This document shows, piece by piece, positions 43,069 through 52,047 of a DNA stretch of 64,000 nucleotides. The notes below the pieces were generated by a model. It was given only the letters and a program-made list of their open reading frames with translations, was not told the origin of the DNA and did not search any database. This DNA comes from Betaproteobacteria bacterium (GTDB lineage: Bacteria > Acidobacteriota > Terriglobia > Acidiferrales > UBA7541), in the NCBI GenBank assembly GCA_903970165.1, contig CAJCHZ010000088.1, positions 46,947 to 110,946 of the forward strand, written 5' to 3'. The position numbers and the translations under genes are program-made. Each line of letters opens with the position of its first letter. Position 1 is the first letter of the stretch.

Positions 43069-44490
43069 TTACTTCTGTGCGTGACCCGCGGCTTGGATCG
43101 GGATGCGCACTTGAAAACGCGTGTCACCCGGAACGGACGTGACACTGATATGCCCTCCAACATTTTTTATAATGCGGCTGACAACGTCCAGCCCGAGACC
43201 GGTCCCTTCGCCCACGCCCTTGGTCGTAAAAAACGGGTCAAATATACGTGAAACCACATCCGCAGGAATACCCGAGCCATTGTCGGCAATCTCCACGAGC
43301 ACGAAATCATTTTCGACGGCCGTCCGGATCGTGAGCTTGCCGTTTCCATTCATGGCGTCGCAGGCGTTGTCAATCAGGTTGGTCCAAACCTGGTTTAATT
43401 CGCTGCCGTTCGACATCACCTTGGGCAGGTTCGACGCATAATTGCGCACGACCGTTATTCCGCGCTTCAGCTTGTGATTCATGATGGTGAGCGTCGTCTC
43501 CAGCCCGCGCTCGATGTCCACCTCCTGCATGGGTCCCTGGTCCATGTAGGAATATTCCTTGATCGCTTTGATCAGATCGGAGATGCGCGCAGAACTGTGC
43601 TCCAGCTCGTCGGCGATACGCTCCATTTCCAGAAGCGTGGCAAATCGCGTCAACTCCGGGCCGAGCGAGGCCCCGGCAACCATGGCGTACTTCTCCAGGT
43701 CCGCATCGCTGAAATTTGCTTCCGCCAGCGATGGCGAAAGTTTCCAGGCATCGGGAACGTTCTTTGATTCAAGCCAGGATTGAATGGCCTCTTCCCTCTC
43801 GACCCGGGCAAACTCATCCTTGTATTGCGCGGGCTTCAACGCGGTTCGGATTTCTTCCTCGCGCTCGGCCAGCAGCCCGCAGTCATCCGGGCCAATCTCG
43901 GTATTGCGCGCGGCTTCGCGCAGACGCAGCAGGCAATCGCGTAACGCCGCGGCGGAACGCCGAGCCGCCGCCGAAGGATTGTTGAGCTCGTGCGCAAGGC
44001 CCGCGGAAAGTTTACCGAGGGCGGCAAGTTTTTCGTGTTGCTGCTCCGCGCGCGTCACATTGCGAACCCGATCCGTGAGCAATCCAACGAGGCGGCGCAC
44101 CAGCTCCGGCAAGCGCTTGAAAAGCTCGACAAACTGGCTGACGGGGAAACCCAGCAGATGCGAGGGAACAACCGCGCGGCCCGTGACGGAGATTTTTTTC
44201 AGCCGCGAAAACGGCAGCATACCCGTGACATCGCCGGTGCTGATCACGAAGACGGGGCCGTCCGGGGGGCCATGCTCCGCCCTTGCGCGCATCTGTCCAT
44301 CGAGCATGACCACCATGTAATCCGGATCTTCGCCCTCGCTCATGATGATTTCGCCGGGCGCGGCCCGCAATTCCTTGCATTGGGAAATAAACCAGAGCAA
44401 TCCCTCCCGCTCCTCACCTTGGAACACAGGGACGGTGAGAAGTTTTGCGAGCAACTCTTCTTCGTGCGACTGCACGGGAGTCTCCGTCAT
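43069..44490 (-). CDS. Sensor histidine kinase with N-terminal cyclic-nucleotide-binding-like domain
   Basis: 473 residues from the ATG at 44490 (AGGAGAG upstream). Residues 10-130 form a CAP/cNMP-type beta roll (GEIIMSEGEDPDYMVVMLDG), but the phosphate cassette (GExALL then PRxA) is not well kept, so the ligand may not be cAMP. The DHp helix carries the phospho-accepting H167 in LSAGLAHELNNPS. The ATPase domain has N-box WTNLIDNACDAM, G1 DNGSGIP, FFTTK and G2 GTGLGLDVV. No membrane segment, so it is a cytosolic sensor. Its likely partner is the receiver of the gene immediately upstream. It is co-transcribed with the flavoprotein and the UBP finger. Confidence 0.9.
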   Translation of the reverse strand: MTETPVQSHEEELLAKLLTVPVFQGEEREGLLWFISQCKELRAAPGEIIMSEGEDPDYMVVMLDGQMRARAEHGPPDGPVFVISTGDVTGMLPFSRLKKISVTGRAVVPSHLLGFPVSQFVELFKRLPELVRRLVGLLTDRVRNVTRAEQQHEKLAALGKLSAGLAHELNNPSAAARRSAAALRDCLLRLREAARNTEIGPDDCGLLAEREEEIRTALKPAQYKDEFARVEREEAIQSWLESKNVPDAWKLSPSLAEANFSDADLEKYAMVAGASLGPELTRFATLLEMERIADELEHSSARISDLIKAIKEYSYMDQGPMQEVDIERGLETTLTIMNHKLKRGITVVRNYASNLPKVMSNGSELNQVWTNLIDNACDAMNGNGKLTIRTAVENDFVLVEIADNGSGIPADVVSRIFDPFFTTKGVGEGTGLGLDVVSRIIKNVGGHISVTSVPGDTRFQVRIPIQAAGHAQK

Positions 44491-44506
44491 GCGCGTCCTG
44501 CTCTCC

Positions 44507-44554
44507 TGATGTGCAGGGTGATGTGCAGAGTGATGTGCAGAGTGATGTGCAAGG
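44507..44554 (-). repeat. Four tandem 12-bp repeats between two operon genes
   Basis: On the coding (minus) strand the units are CCTTGCACATCA, CTCTGCACATCA, CTCTGCACATCA and CCCTGCACATCA. They begin directly after the TGA of the flavoprotein gene and end at the AGGAGAG ribosome binding site of the histidine kinase gene, filling 48 of the 64 intergenic bases. The 12-base period keeps the frame open. A role in translational coupling or as an RNA- or protein-binding site is possible. Confidence 0.85.
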
Positions 44555-46228
44555 TCATTGTACCTTGGCCAGATATTGATGCATGAACTGAACGACCACG
44601 GCGCCTTCCCCAACGCCCGAAGCGACACGCTTTACAGAACCATGCCGCACGTCGCCCACCACGAAGATTCCGGGAACGTTGGTTTCGAGCAGGCCGGGAT
44701 CACGATCGAGCGTCCACGAAGCGGGACGCTTGCCGTCTCGCAGGAGGTCCGGTCCGGAAAGGATGAAGCCGCGCTCGTCTCGCTCAATCAGAGTGCCGAG
44801 CCAGTCGGTGCGAGGCTGTGCCCCGATGAAAATAAAAAGGCTGGTGGCTGGAACTTCCTCGCGTGCCCCGGTGTTTTCGCACAACACCGTGATGCTGTTG
44901 AGGCGCGTATCGCCGTGGACCTCGACGACGCTCGATTGTCCCCACACCTGAATATTCGGCGTTTTTTCGATTTGCTCGATAAGGTAGTGCGACATCGTGC
45001 TGGCCAGCGATTTTCCACGAACCAGCATCACCACTTTATCGGCGTACTTCGAAAAGTACATGGCTGCCTGGCCCGCGGAGTTTGCTCCTCCCACGATGTA
45101 AACGGTTTCGCCGCGGCACGCGATCGCTTCCGACGTTCCGCCGCCATAATAGACGCCTGCACCCTGAAGCCGCTCAATGCCCGGCACATCCAGCGTGCGC
45201 CACTGCACGCCCATAGCGAGCAGCAGCGCGTTGCAGGAAATTTCCGCGCCATCTGCCATCTTCACAAAGCGATACGGTCCCTCGACGCGAACGCCCACCA
45301 CATCCTGCGGCGAAAGAATTTCGACGCCGAACCGGCGCGCTTGCGTAACGGCGCGCCTCGCAAGGTCACTTCCGCTCAATCCGGAGGGAAAGCCGAGATA
45401 ATTTTCAATCCGCGAACTCAACCCGGCTTGCCCGCCAGGGGCTTCGCGCTCGATCATCACCGTTCGCAATCCTTCGGATGCCCCATAAACAGCCGCAGCC
45501 AAACCGGCAGGCCCACCGCCGACGATTGCCAGGTCGTAGAAATTGGTCAGCGCGTGCGTACGTAGACCGACTTTGTCGGCTACCGCCGGCAGAGCCGGTT
45601 CGGCCAGTCGAGTGCCATCTGGGAACAACATTAGCGGCAGCGTTTCGGCCTCCGGTCCGAGCGAATCGATCAGGCTGCGAACTTCAGGGTCGGTTTGCGC
45701 TAGTTCGATGTCAATCCATTGATAAGGAACCTGGTTGCGCGCAAGAAAATCGCGGAGTTCATACGAACGATTCGACCAGCGCGTTCCGAGAACGCGAATC
45801 CCTTCATAGAGCGGGCGATAAGCGGAGACCCAGTCCGAAAGAAGGTCATCGAGCGCGGGATAAAGCTTTTCCTCGGGCGGATCCCAAGGCTTCATCAAAT
45901 AATAGTGAATGCGCGCCTGGTTGATAGCTTCGATCGCGGCGGTCGTATCCGCGTAAGCGGTCAGCAGCGCGCGTTTGGCCTTCGGATGGATCTCTGTAGC
46001 TTCAGCGAGGAAACCAACGCCATCCATGGAGGGCATGCGCTGGTCGGCCAGCAACAAGGCGACGGGATTGTTGCGAGCTTTGAGTTCGCGAAGGGTGGAA
46101 AGCGCGGCGCTGCCGGAATTGGCGCGCATAATGCGGTATTTGTCCGCATAGTGGGTGCGGAGGTCGCGTTCGATAGCACGCAGGACCTCGGGATCGTCAT
46201 CAACGGTTAATAAAACTGGCTTCGGCAT
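44555..46228 (-). CDS. Response regulator fused to thioredoxin-reductase-like FAD oxidoreductase (no CxxC)
   Basis: 557 residues from the ATG at 46228. Residues 1-125 are a receiver with D10/D11, phospho-acceptor D62 (LLLADQRMP), T90 and K113 (LMKPW). Residues 143-225 look glutaredoxin/thioredoxin-like (IRVLGTRWSNRSYELRDF, WIDIE, TLPLMLFPDG), but the CPxC site is replaced by RWSNRS. From 231 there is a thioredoxin-reductase fold: FAD loop GGGPAG (237-242), GGQAGLSSRIENYLGF, a NADPH loop VGGANSAG and GIFVVGDVR. The catalytic CATC position reads YGGGT (residues 361-365). So it can bind FAD and NAD(P)H but cannot do dithiol chemistry in the standard way. First gene of the operon with the kinase and UBP finger. 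Confidence 0.92.
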   Translation of the reverse strand: MPKPVLLTVDDDPEVLRAIERDLRTHYADKYRIMRANSGSAALSTLRELKARNNPVALLLADQRMPSMDGVGFLAEATEIHPKAKRALLTAYADTTAAIEAINQARIHYYLMKPWDPPEEKLYPALDDLLSDWVSAYRPLYEGIRVLGTRWSNRSYELRDFLARNQVPYQWIDIELAQTDPEVRSLIDSLGPEAETLPLMLFPDGTRLAEPALPAVADKVGLRTHALTNFYDLAIVGGGPAGLAAAVYGASEGLRTVMIEREAPGGQAGLSSRIENYLGFPSGLSGSDLARRAVTQARRFGVEILSPQDVVGVRVEGPYRFVKMADGAEISCNALLLAMGVQWRTLDVPGIERLQGAGVYYGGGTSEAIACRGETVYIVGGANSAGQAAMYFSKYADKVVMLVRGKSLASTMSHYLIEQIEKTPNIQVWGQSSVVEVHGDTRLNSITVLCENTGAREEVPATSLFIFIGAQPRTDWLGTLIERDERGFILSGPDLLRDGKRPASWTLDRDPGLLETNVPGIFVVGDVRHGSVKRVASGVGEGAVVVQFMHQYLAKVQ

Positions 46229-46332
46229 AGTCCTCAGATGATTGGTAGCTGGGATTCGTTGCAACTTTCGCGTCAGATGGAGTGCGAAAGGCTACCCACG
46301 GCAAGTCTTCAAGCTACAATTCCTGAGCAACC

Positions 46333-46914
46333 ATGTCCAGTCCGCTCACCGACGCAATCACTGGGCTCACCTCGCCAGATGCAGCAGCACGCCTCGCCGC
46401 GGCTAATGAAGTTCATGCCGCGGGACGCAAACCTGCCAGGGAAGCGGCAAAAGCCTGGCTTGCCGACGAGGAGTTGGGCCCATTGCTGCTGGGGTCAAAG
46501 CCCGAAATAACCGTTGGCCTGGCCGTGCCACGGGAGACGTTTGCGAAAATCCGCGCGGCAAATGGCGTGTCTCGCCTTGCCGAGGTTCCCTCGGACCAGG
46601 ACGCCGAGGAATTCGAACTGCATTTTGCGGGTGGGGCCTCTTTGGACATTCTGACCTCACGCGCGCCTGGCGGCGACGGCGCCATCGCGCGATACCTGGA
46701 AAAATTTGGCGAGGGCGTGCAACAAGTCGAGTTTCGCTGCACGGATGTGGACCGGGCAACGGCTATTCTCAAGGAAAAATTCGGAGTCGCTGCAATTTAT
46801 CCCGAGACGCGCCCCGGCGCCGATAGTACGCGCGTGAATTTCTTCCTTGTTCGCCTGCCGGACAAAAGCAAAGTGCTGATCGAGCTATACGAAGCCGCTC
46901 CAAATAAAAAATAG
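46333..46914 (+). CDS. VOC/glyoxalase-fold protein (methylmalonyl-CoA epimerase-like)
   Basis: 193 residues from the ATG at 46333. An N-terminal helical part (residues 1-60) precedes a glyoxalase/VOC module: ELHFAGGASLDILTSR, AIARYLEKFGEGVQQVEFRC (quoted as YLEKFGEGVQQVEFRC), DVDRATAILKEKFG and VLIELYEAAP. The GEGVQQVEF segment corresponds to the GEGIHHVAF core of methylmalonyl-CoA epimerases, but the metal His is replaced by Gln, so epimerase activity is doubtful. It is convergent with the debranching enzyme gene, 7 bp away. Confidence 0.7.
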   Translation: MSSPLTDAITGLTSPDAAARLAAANEVHAAGRKPAREAAKAWLADEELGPLLLGSKPEITVGLAVPRETFAKIRAANGVSRLAEVPSDQDAEEFELHFAGGASLDILTSRAPGGDGAIARYLEKFGEGVQQVEFRCTDVDRATAILKEKFGVAAIYPETRPGADSTRVNFFLVRLPDKSKVLIELYEAAPNKK

Positions 46915-46921
46915 AAACGGC

Positions 46922-48982
46922 CTACAAGCCTTTTTCGAGTTCGGCCCAGGCGCGAAGGACTTCCGCCACGGTCCAGGCTTGGGCGATGCAACCGCGTGGA
47001 GTGTGCGGTGGATTGCCATCGAAGATTTCCGACAGCGTACCTAGTCCGAACGCGGAAATGTTAGCGCCGATCGGCTCAAGAAGGCGAAGCGCGGCTGCAG
47101 CATTGCCGTAGGCACGGTAATGCGCTAACGCAAAGGGCCCCAGCAGCCAACCCCAGACCGTGCCCTGATGATATGCCCCGTCTCGAGCGCGCTGATCGCC
47201 GCCGTAATGGCCCTGATAGCCTGGCTCCCCGGGGGCGAGGCTTCGCAATCCGTAAGACGTCAGCAGTTGCTGCGCGCAAATGTCAACTACGGATTTTTGC
47301 TGCTCTTTGCGAAGCGGGCTGACCGGCAACGATACTGCGAAAATCTGATTTGGACGAAGAGCAGCGTCCTTGCCTGCGCTTCTTCCGGAGCCTACTCCCG
47401 CGCCTGTGCCAGGAACATCAATCACATCGAAGCAACAATTTCGTTCTTCATTCCAGAATTTCTGAAAGCTGCCCTTAGCTTGCACGGAGCGGCGTTCGTA
47501 ATTGTCCGCAGGAATATTCAGCTCATTTGCGAACTGCGCCATGGTCTCCAGGGCGTTGATCCACAGCGCATTGATCTCAACCGGTTTCCCCGTACGCGGC
47601 GTAACCACCCAATCGCCAACCTTCGCGTCCATCCAGGTCAACTGAACGCCGGGGCCACCAGCGAAGAGAAGCCCGTCGGCCGAATCCACATGAATGTTGT
47701 ACCGCGTCCCCGCAACGTGCGCGTCCACCATGCCCGCGAGCACCGGAAATAACTTCTTAAGCGTTGCGGTATCGTGCGTCGCTGCAAAGTACTGGCGAAT
47801 TGCTTCGAAATACCAGAGCGCGGCATCCACAGTGTTGTATTCCGGCTGGCCCCCCGCATCCGGAAAATTATTCGGCAGCATGCCCATATTCACGAACCGC
47901 GCGAACGCGCTCAGGATCTGCCGTGCAAACTCCGGCCGCCCGGTGGTAAGCGTCAAGCCTGGCAAAGCGATCATCGTGTCCCGGCCCCAGTCGCCGAACC
48001 AGTGATACCCGGCGATGACGCTGCGGCCTTCGGGCTCTTCCGGCAGGCTGCGCTTCACAATAAATTGATCCGCCGCCAGAACAAGTTGCCTCAACCATGC
48101 GGGATCGGTGGCCGTTGATTTGGCATTTTGCGATTGCCAGCCATGAAGCAAAGCCTCTTCCTGACTGGCCCGCCAGTCGAGCGACGCTTGGCCATCCAGC
48201 GAAGCGGTAGCTTCGGTGCTGACAACAACGTGGCAACTTTGCCCGGCGTCTAGTCTTGCGTGAAATAGCGCGGCGAAAAGACAGTCTTCCTGGTCGTCCA
48301 GTCCACGCTCTCTTTCCATCGGTAGAAAACAGTCGCGGTACCACTCATGGCGCGGCTCACACGAAGCCTGCGCGCTCTTTAGATAAAACGGCGTGGCGTT
48401 ATCGAACGGCAACACCATCACTCCTTGTTCCACCGGAACGATTTTCATGTGCCAGTCCCCGGCATGAGTCGTGGCATGAAAATCGCGGTAATTGACCAGG
48501 GTTTTCAGGTCCATCTCGAGCGGGCTGCTTGCCCGCACGAGACGGTATTGGACAAACGTGGTGTTTTCGCCCTGCGCCATCCACACGCGTTTTTCGAGCA
48601 ATGCATCGGCAAGCGCATAGGTCCACACCGGCACGCTACCATCAAGCCGAAAACTTTCGATGAAAAGGTATCCCTGCGGATCAACGGCTCCGCTGGCCCA
48701 GCGATGCGTCGCCAGCGAATACGTGGCGCCTCCATAGCGAACCACTTCGTCGATACCAGCAACAAGTTGATTGCGCCCAAGCGGCGGCTGAAGCGCCGCA
48801 ATTAGAAGCCCGTGATACCGGCGCGTCATCCCGCCAGAAATCGTTCCGGAAGCAAACCCTCCGATACCGTTGGTGACAAGCCATTCGCGCGCTTCCGCGT
48901 CAGCAAGATTGCCACATATTTCGCGTCCGAAATGCACCACGTGCGCGCCCTTGGATTGAAATTCGCCTGATTGAGGCGCCAT
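46922..48982 (-). CDS. Glycogen debranching enzyme (amylo-alpha-1,6-glucosidase type)
   Basis: 686 residues from the ATG at 48982, after AGGAGAGGC. The N-terminal domain (EWLVTNGIGGFASGTISG, then RRYHGLLIAAL) is the bacterial GDE_N signature. The (alpha/alpha)6 C-terminal domain has YHWFGDWGRDTMIALPGL with the proposed catalytic Asp, NNFPDAGGQPEYNTVDAALWY and the second acidic region PVEINALWINAL, ending in the DGAYHQGTVWGWLLGP segment. It should hydrolyse alpha-1,6 branches of glycogen or related glucans. It starts 15 bp after the end of the glucosidase gene, so the two form an operon for storage-glucan or trehalose-type sugar breakdown. Confidence 0.93.
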   Translation of the reverse strand: MAPQSGEFQSKGAHVVHFGREICGNLADAEAREWLVTNGIGGFASGTISGGMTRRYHGLLIAALQPPLGRNQLVAGIDEVVRYGGATYSLATHRWASGAVDPQGYLFIESFRLDGSVPVWTYALADALLEKRVWMAQGENTTFVQYRLVRASSPLEMDLKTLVNYRDFHATTHAGDWHMKIVPVEQGVMVLPFDNATPFYLKSAQASCEPRHEWYRDCFLPMERERGLDDQEDCLFAALFHARLDAGQSCHVVVSTEATASLDGQASLDWRASQEEALLHGWQSQNAKSTATDPAWLRQLVLAADQFIVKRSLPEEPEGRSVIAGYHWFGDWGRDTMIALPGLTLTTGRPEFARQILSAFARFVNMGMLPNNFPDAGGQPEYNTVDAALWYFEAIRQYFAATHDTATLKKLFPVLAGMVDAHVAGTRYNIHVDSADGLLFAGGPGVQLTWMDAKVGDWVVTPRTGKPVEINALWINALETMAQFANELNIPADNYERRSVQAKGSFQKFWNEERNCCFDVIDVPGTGAGVGSGRSAGKDAALRPNQIFAVSLPVSPLRKEQQKSVVDICAQQLLTSYGLRSLAPGEPGYQGHYGGDQRARDGAYHQGTVWGWLLGPFALAHYRAYGNAAAALRLLEPIGANISAFGLGTLSEIFDGNPPHTPRGCIAQAWTVAEVLRAWAELEKGL

Positions 48983-48997
48983 GCCTCTCCTCACACT

Positions 48998-51733
48998 TTA
49001 CGCCCCGCTCTGCTCGATCAACTTGGCGACCAGCCCGGTCCATCCCGTCTGATGATTCGCTCCGATGCCCGCCCCGTTGTCCCCGTGGAAATACTCAAAG
49101 AACAAAATCAAGTCCTTCCAGTTCGGGTCGCTCTGAAAAACTTCCGTGCCACCAGCCACAGGCCGGCGTCCATCCTTGCCACGCACGAAAATATGCACCA
49201 GCCGGCGGGAAATCTCCGCCGCTACTTCCCACAAATCGGCCTCGGCGCCGGAGTGCGTGGGGCATTCCACCTTGAAGTCCTCGCCATAATAATGATGATA
49301 TTTCTGCAAGGATTCGACGAGAAGGTAGTTCATCGGAAACCACACCGGGCCGCGCCAGTTCGAATTGCCTCCAAAAATTCCGCTGCTGGATTCCGCCGGC
49401 TCGTAATCCACACGGCTGACGTGGTCGTTCACCTGCACTTCGTAGGGATGATCGTGATGGTAGCGCGATAGAGACCGCACTCCGTAAGGCGACAAAAATT
49501 CCGTTTCGTCCAGCATGCGCGTCAGCACGCGCTTTAGCTGTTTCCGATTGGCAAGCGAGAGCAACCTGCGAACGCCTCGCGCCGACCGTTGCGTCATTTC
49601 TATGTGCTCGGGAACATCCGTATGGTTATCAATGAACCATTGCATGCGCCTCTTGAACCCAGGCAAGCGGTCCACAATCTCCGGCTCCAGCGTTTCCACC
49701 GCGAACAAAGGAATCAGCCCGACCAGCGACCGAATCTTCATAAAATGGTCTTCGCCGTTCGGCAGATGCAGCACATCGTAGTAAAACCCGTCCTCATTGT
49801 CCCAAAGCGAAATGCCTTCGGTGCCCATGTCGTTCATCGCGTGCGCGATGTTCACGAAATGCTCGAAAAATTTGCTGGCCACGTCCTCGTATGCCGGATC
49901 TTCCTTCGCCAGTTCCAGCGCAATGGCCAGCATGTTCAGACAATACATTCCCATCCAGCTTGTGCCGTCGGACTGTTCCAGGTGCCCGCCGGTCGGCAGC
50001 GGGGCCGAGCGATCGAAAACTCCGATGTTGTCCAAGCCGAGAAATCCCCCTTGGAAGATGTTCATGCCGTCCGGGTCTTTGCGGTTCACCCACCACGTAA
50101 AGTTGAGCAGCAGCTTGTGAAACACTTTCTCCAGAAAACCGCGGTCCGCCACGCCGCGAACGCGCCGCTCAATCTTGTAAACGCGCCACGCTGCCCACGC
50201 ATGCACGGGAGGATTCACATCGCCGAAGGCCCACTCATAAGCTGGCAATTGCCCGTTGGGATGCATGTACCACTCGCGCAAAAGCAGGATCAGCTGATCC
50301 TTGGCGTAATCCGGATCCACAATCGAAAGCGCAACGCAGTGGAAAGCCAGGTCCCACGCGGCATACCACGGATATTCCCACTTATCCGGCATCGAGATGA
50401 CGTCGTCGTTGTAGAGGTGCGTCCAGTCCTTGTTGCGCCCTTTCAGCCGCTCCGGCGGAGGTGGCGGCCCCGCGGGATCGCCGTCCAGCCAGTTGCGCAC
50501 ATCGTAGTGGTAAAACTGCTTGGACCACAGCATGCCTCCAAGAGCCTGCCGCATCACGTTCTTCGCATCGTCCGACAATTCCGTAGAAACGCGCGATTCG
50601 TAAAATTCGTCGGATTCTTTCTTCCGTGCGGCAAACACTCTGTCGAAGCCGTCCCCAAAATCGTTGGTCGCTGGAACTTCATCGGGCCGATCCGCATGCC
50701 CCGGGGAAGTAATAATCCCCACACTTCCGAACTGTCTTTCCATGGACGCGAGGGGTTCCATATCGGTCAATCGGAGCTTAAGGGTTTCGCTTTGGCCGGG
50801 CCCCAACTGCACCTGGTAATACGCCGCCATCTTGGTGCCCTTCTGTTGAGCGTTTACCGCGCCCTTGTTTCCCCGAATGACGTACTCGTGAAAAGCGTCC
50901 TTCACGTAAGGCGAGCGGTTCTTTGTATTGAACAGCCTCGCAAAGTTGGTTTCATTTTCCGTGAACAACAGCTCCGGCTCTCCGGCACACAGCAGCCAGC
51001 GCTTCCCGTATTGCCAGTGCGCTAGTTCGGCGGAAGCAACCGTGGCCAGACTGGTCGCTCTTTGCACGCTTGGCCGCCGCAAATCCCTGCCCCAGGACCA
51101 CGTGTTGCGAAACCACACGGAAGGCAGCAGATGAAGCTTCGCTGTTTCCGGCCCGCGATTCACCGCGGTAATTTTGATCAAAATGTCTTCCGCGTCCGTT
51201 TTGGCGTATTCAATAAACACATCAAAATATCGGCTATCGGCAAACACGCCCGTATCGAGCAATTCGTATTCGGGATCATTTCGCGTCCGCCGGCGGTTTT
51301 CCGCCACGAGGTTGGCGTAAGGAAATTCCGCTTGCGGATATTTGTAAAGCATCCGCATGTAACTATGGGTCGGCGTCGAATCCTGGTAGAAGTAATACTC
51401 CTTAACGTCCTCGCCGTGATTCCCCTCGTTCCCGGTCAGCCCAAAAAGCCTTTCCTTCAATATTGGATCCCGCCCATTCCAAAGTGCCAGCCCGAAACAG
51501 ATTAACTGGTGCCGGTCGGAGATGCCCCCGATGCCGTCTTCGCCCCACCGGTAGGCGCGCGACCGCGCGTGATCATGCGGAAAAAATTCCCACGCCGTCC
51601 CGTTCGCGCTGTAGTCTTCGCGCACTGTGCCCCACTGCCGCTCGGAAAGATAGGGCCCCCAGCGCTTCCAATACTTCTTCCGCGAGCGCGCTTCGTCGAG
51701 CCGCTGGTCTTCCCTAGATTGGAGTCTCGGCAT
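48998..51733 (-). CDS. Large glucosidase-like glycoside hydrolase (GH63/MGH1 type)
   Basis: 911 residues from the ATG at 51733 (AGAGGGATTTC upstream). Signatures of the bacterial GH63-like glucosidase family: an N-terminal SERQWGTVREDYS, FFPHDHARSRAYRWGEDGIGG (quoted as HDHARSRAYRWGEDG), a central PWYAAWDLAFHCVAL, ANGQLPAYEWAFGDVNPP (quoted as GQLPAYEWAFGDVNPP, with a candidate acid) and FLGLDNIGVFDRS. The C-terminal (alpha/alpha)6 barrel has NWRGPVWFPMNYLL. Related enzymes act on mannosyl- or glucosyl-glycerate, trehalose-like or alpha-glucosidic substrates; the exact one is unclear. No signal peptide, so cytosolic. Confidence 0.87.
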   Translation of the reverse strand: MPRLQSREDQRLDEARSRKKYWKRWGPYLSERQWGTVREDYSANGTAWEFFPHDHARSRAYRWGEDGIGGISDRHQLICFGLALWNGRDPILKERLFGLTGNEGNHGEDVKEYYFYQDSTPTHSYMRMLYKYPQAEFPYANLVAENRRRTRNDPEYELLDTGVFADSRYFDVFIEYAKTDAEDILIKITAVNRGPETAKLHLLPSVWFRNTWSWGRDLRRPSVQRATSLATVASAELAHWQYGKRWLLCAGEPELLFTENETNFARLFNTKNRSPYVKDAFHEYVIRGNKGAVNAQQKGTKMAAYYQVQLGPGQSETLKLRLTDMEPLASMERQFGSVGIITSPGHADRPDEVPATNDFGDGFDRVFAARKKESDEFYESRVSTELSDDAKNVMRQALGGMLWSKQFYHYDVRNWLDGDPAGPPPPPERLKGRNKDWTHLYNDDVISMPDKWEYPWYAAWDLAFHCVALSIVDPDYAKDQLILLLREWYMHPNGQLPAYEWAFGDVNPPVHAWAAWRVYKIERRVRGVADRGFLEKVFHKLLLNFTWWVNRKDPDGMNIFQGGFLGLDNIGVFDRSAPLPTGGHLEQSDGTSWMGMYCLNMLAIALELAKEDPAYEDVASKFFEHFVNIAHAMNDMGTEGISLWDNEDGFYYDVLHLPNGEDHFMKIRSLVGLIPLFAVETLEPEIVDRLPGFKRRMQWFIDNHTDVPEHIEMTQRSARGVRRLLSLANRKQLKRVLTRMLDETEFLSPYGVRSLSRYHHDHPYEVQVNDHVSRVDYEPAESSSGIFGGNSNWRGPVWFPMNYLLVESLQKYHHYYGEDFKVECPTHSGAEADLWEVAAEISRRLVHIFVRGKDGRRPVAGGTEVFQSDPNWKDLILFFEYFHGDNGAGIGANHQTGWTGLVAKLIEQSGA

Positions 51734-52047
51734 GTTTTGAAATCCCTCTGAAGGCAAGCTCAAAATATAGTCGCATCTTTTTCGTGAACGCCATGTAAGG
51801 ACCCGGGCGGGGGTGCCCCTTCTGGCACGGGCTCAAGCGTAACCGCTGCTACGACCGTGTGAAGCGCCAGCTCAGGTATTGTCTCAAATTCTTTGGCTAT
51901 TATTGAAACTCCGCGGCAAGAAAACGACTCCAATATAGAGGAGGAGTTTCCTGCTTAAGCAAACGTCAGTATTGGCCAATTGGATGTACTCTATAGGTCT
52001 GCCGGAGCGTCCTTCGACGGAACGCGCTTTCGAGGAGATGAATTTCC
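51734..52047. other. Divergent intergenic region between glucosidase and HtrA genes
   Basis: About 314 bases that must hold the promoters of both genes. The HtrA side has AGGAGATG as ribosome binding site. I see TTGAAA and TATAGA boxes (near 51904 and 51935), but the spacing is too long for a normal sigma-70 promoter. No gene or clear repeat is present. Confidence 0.4.

Noticed and set aside
44507..44554. Possible CRISPR array from short tandem repeats
   Set aside because: Units are 12 bp with no spacers, and no cas genes are present.
49589..51025. 478-codon open frame antisense to the glucosidase gene
   Set aside because: Shadow of a conserved gene; no domain or start signal.
51895..51945. 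TTGAAA and TATAGA as a sigma-70 promoter for the HtrA gene
   Set aside because: Spacer of about 25 bases is well beyond the usual 16-18.
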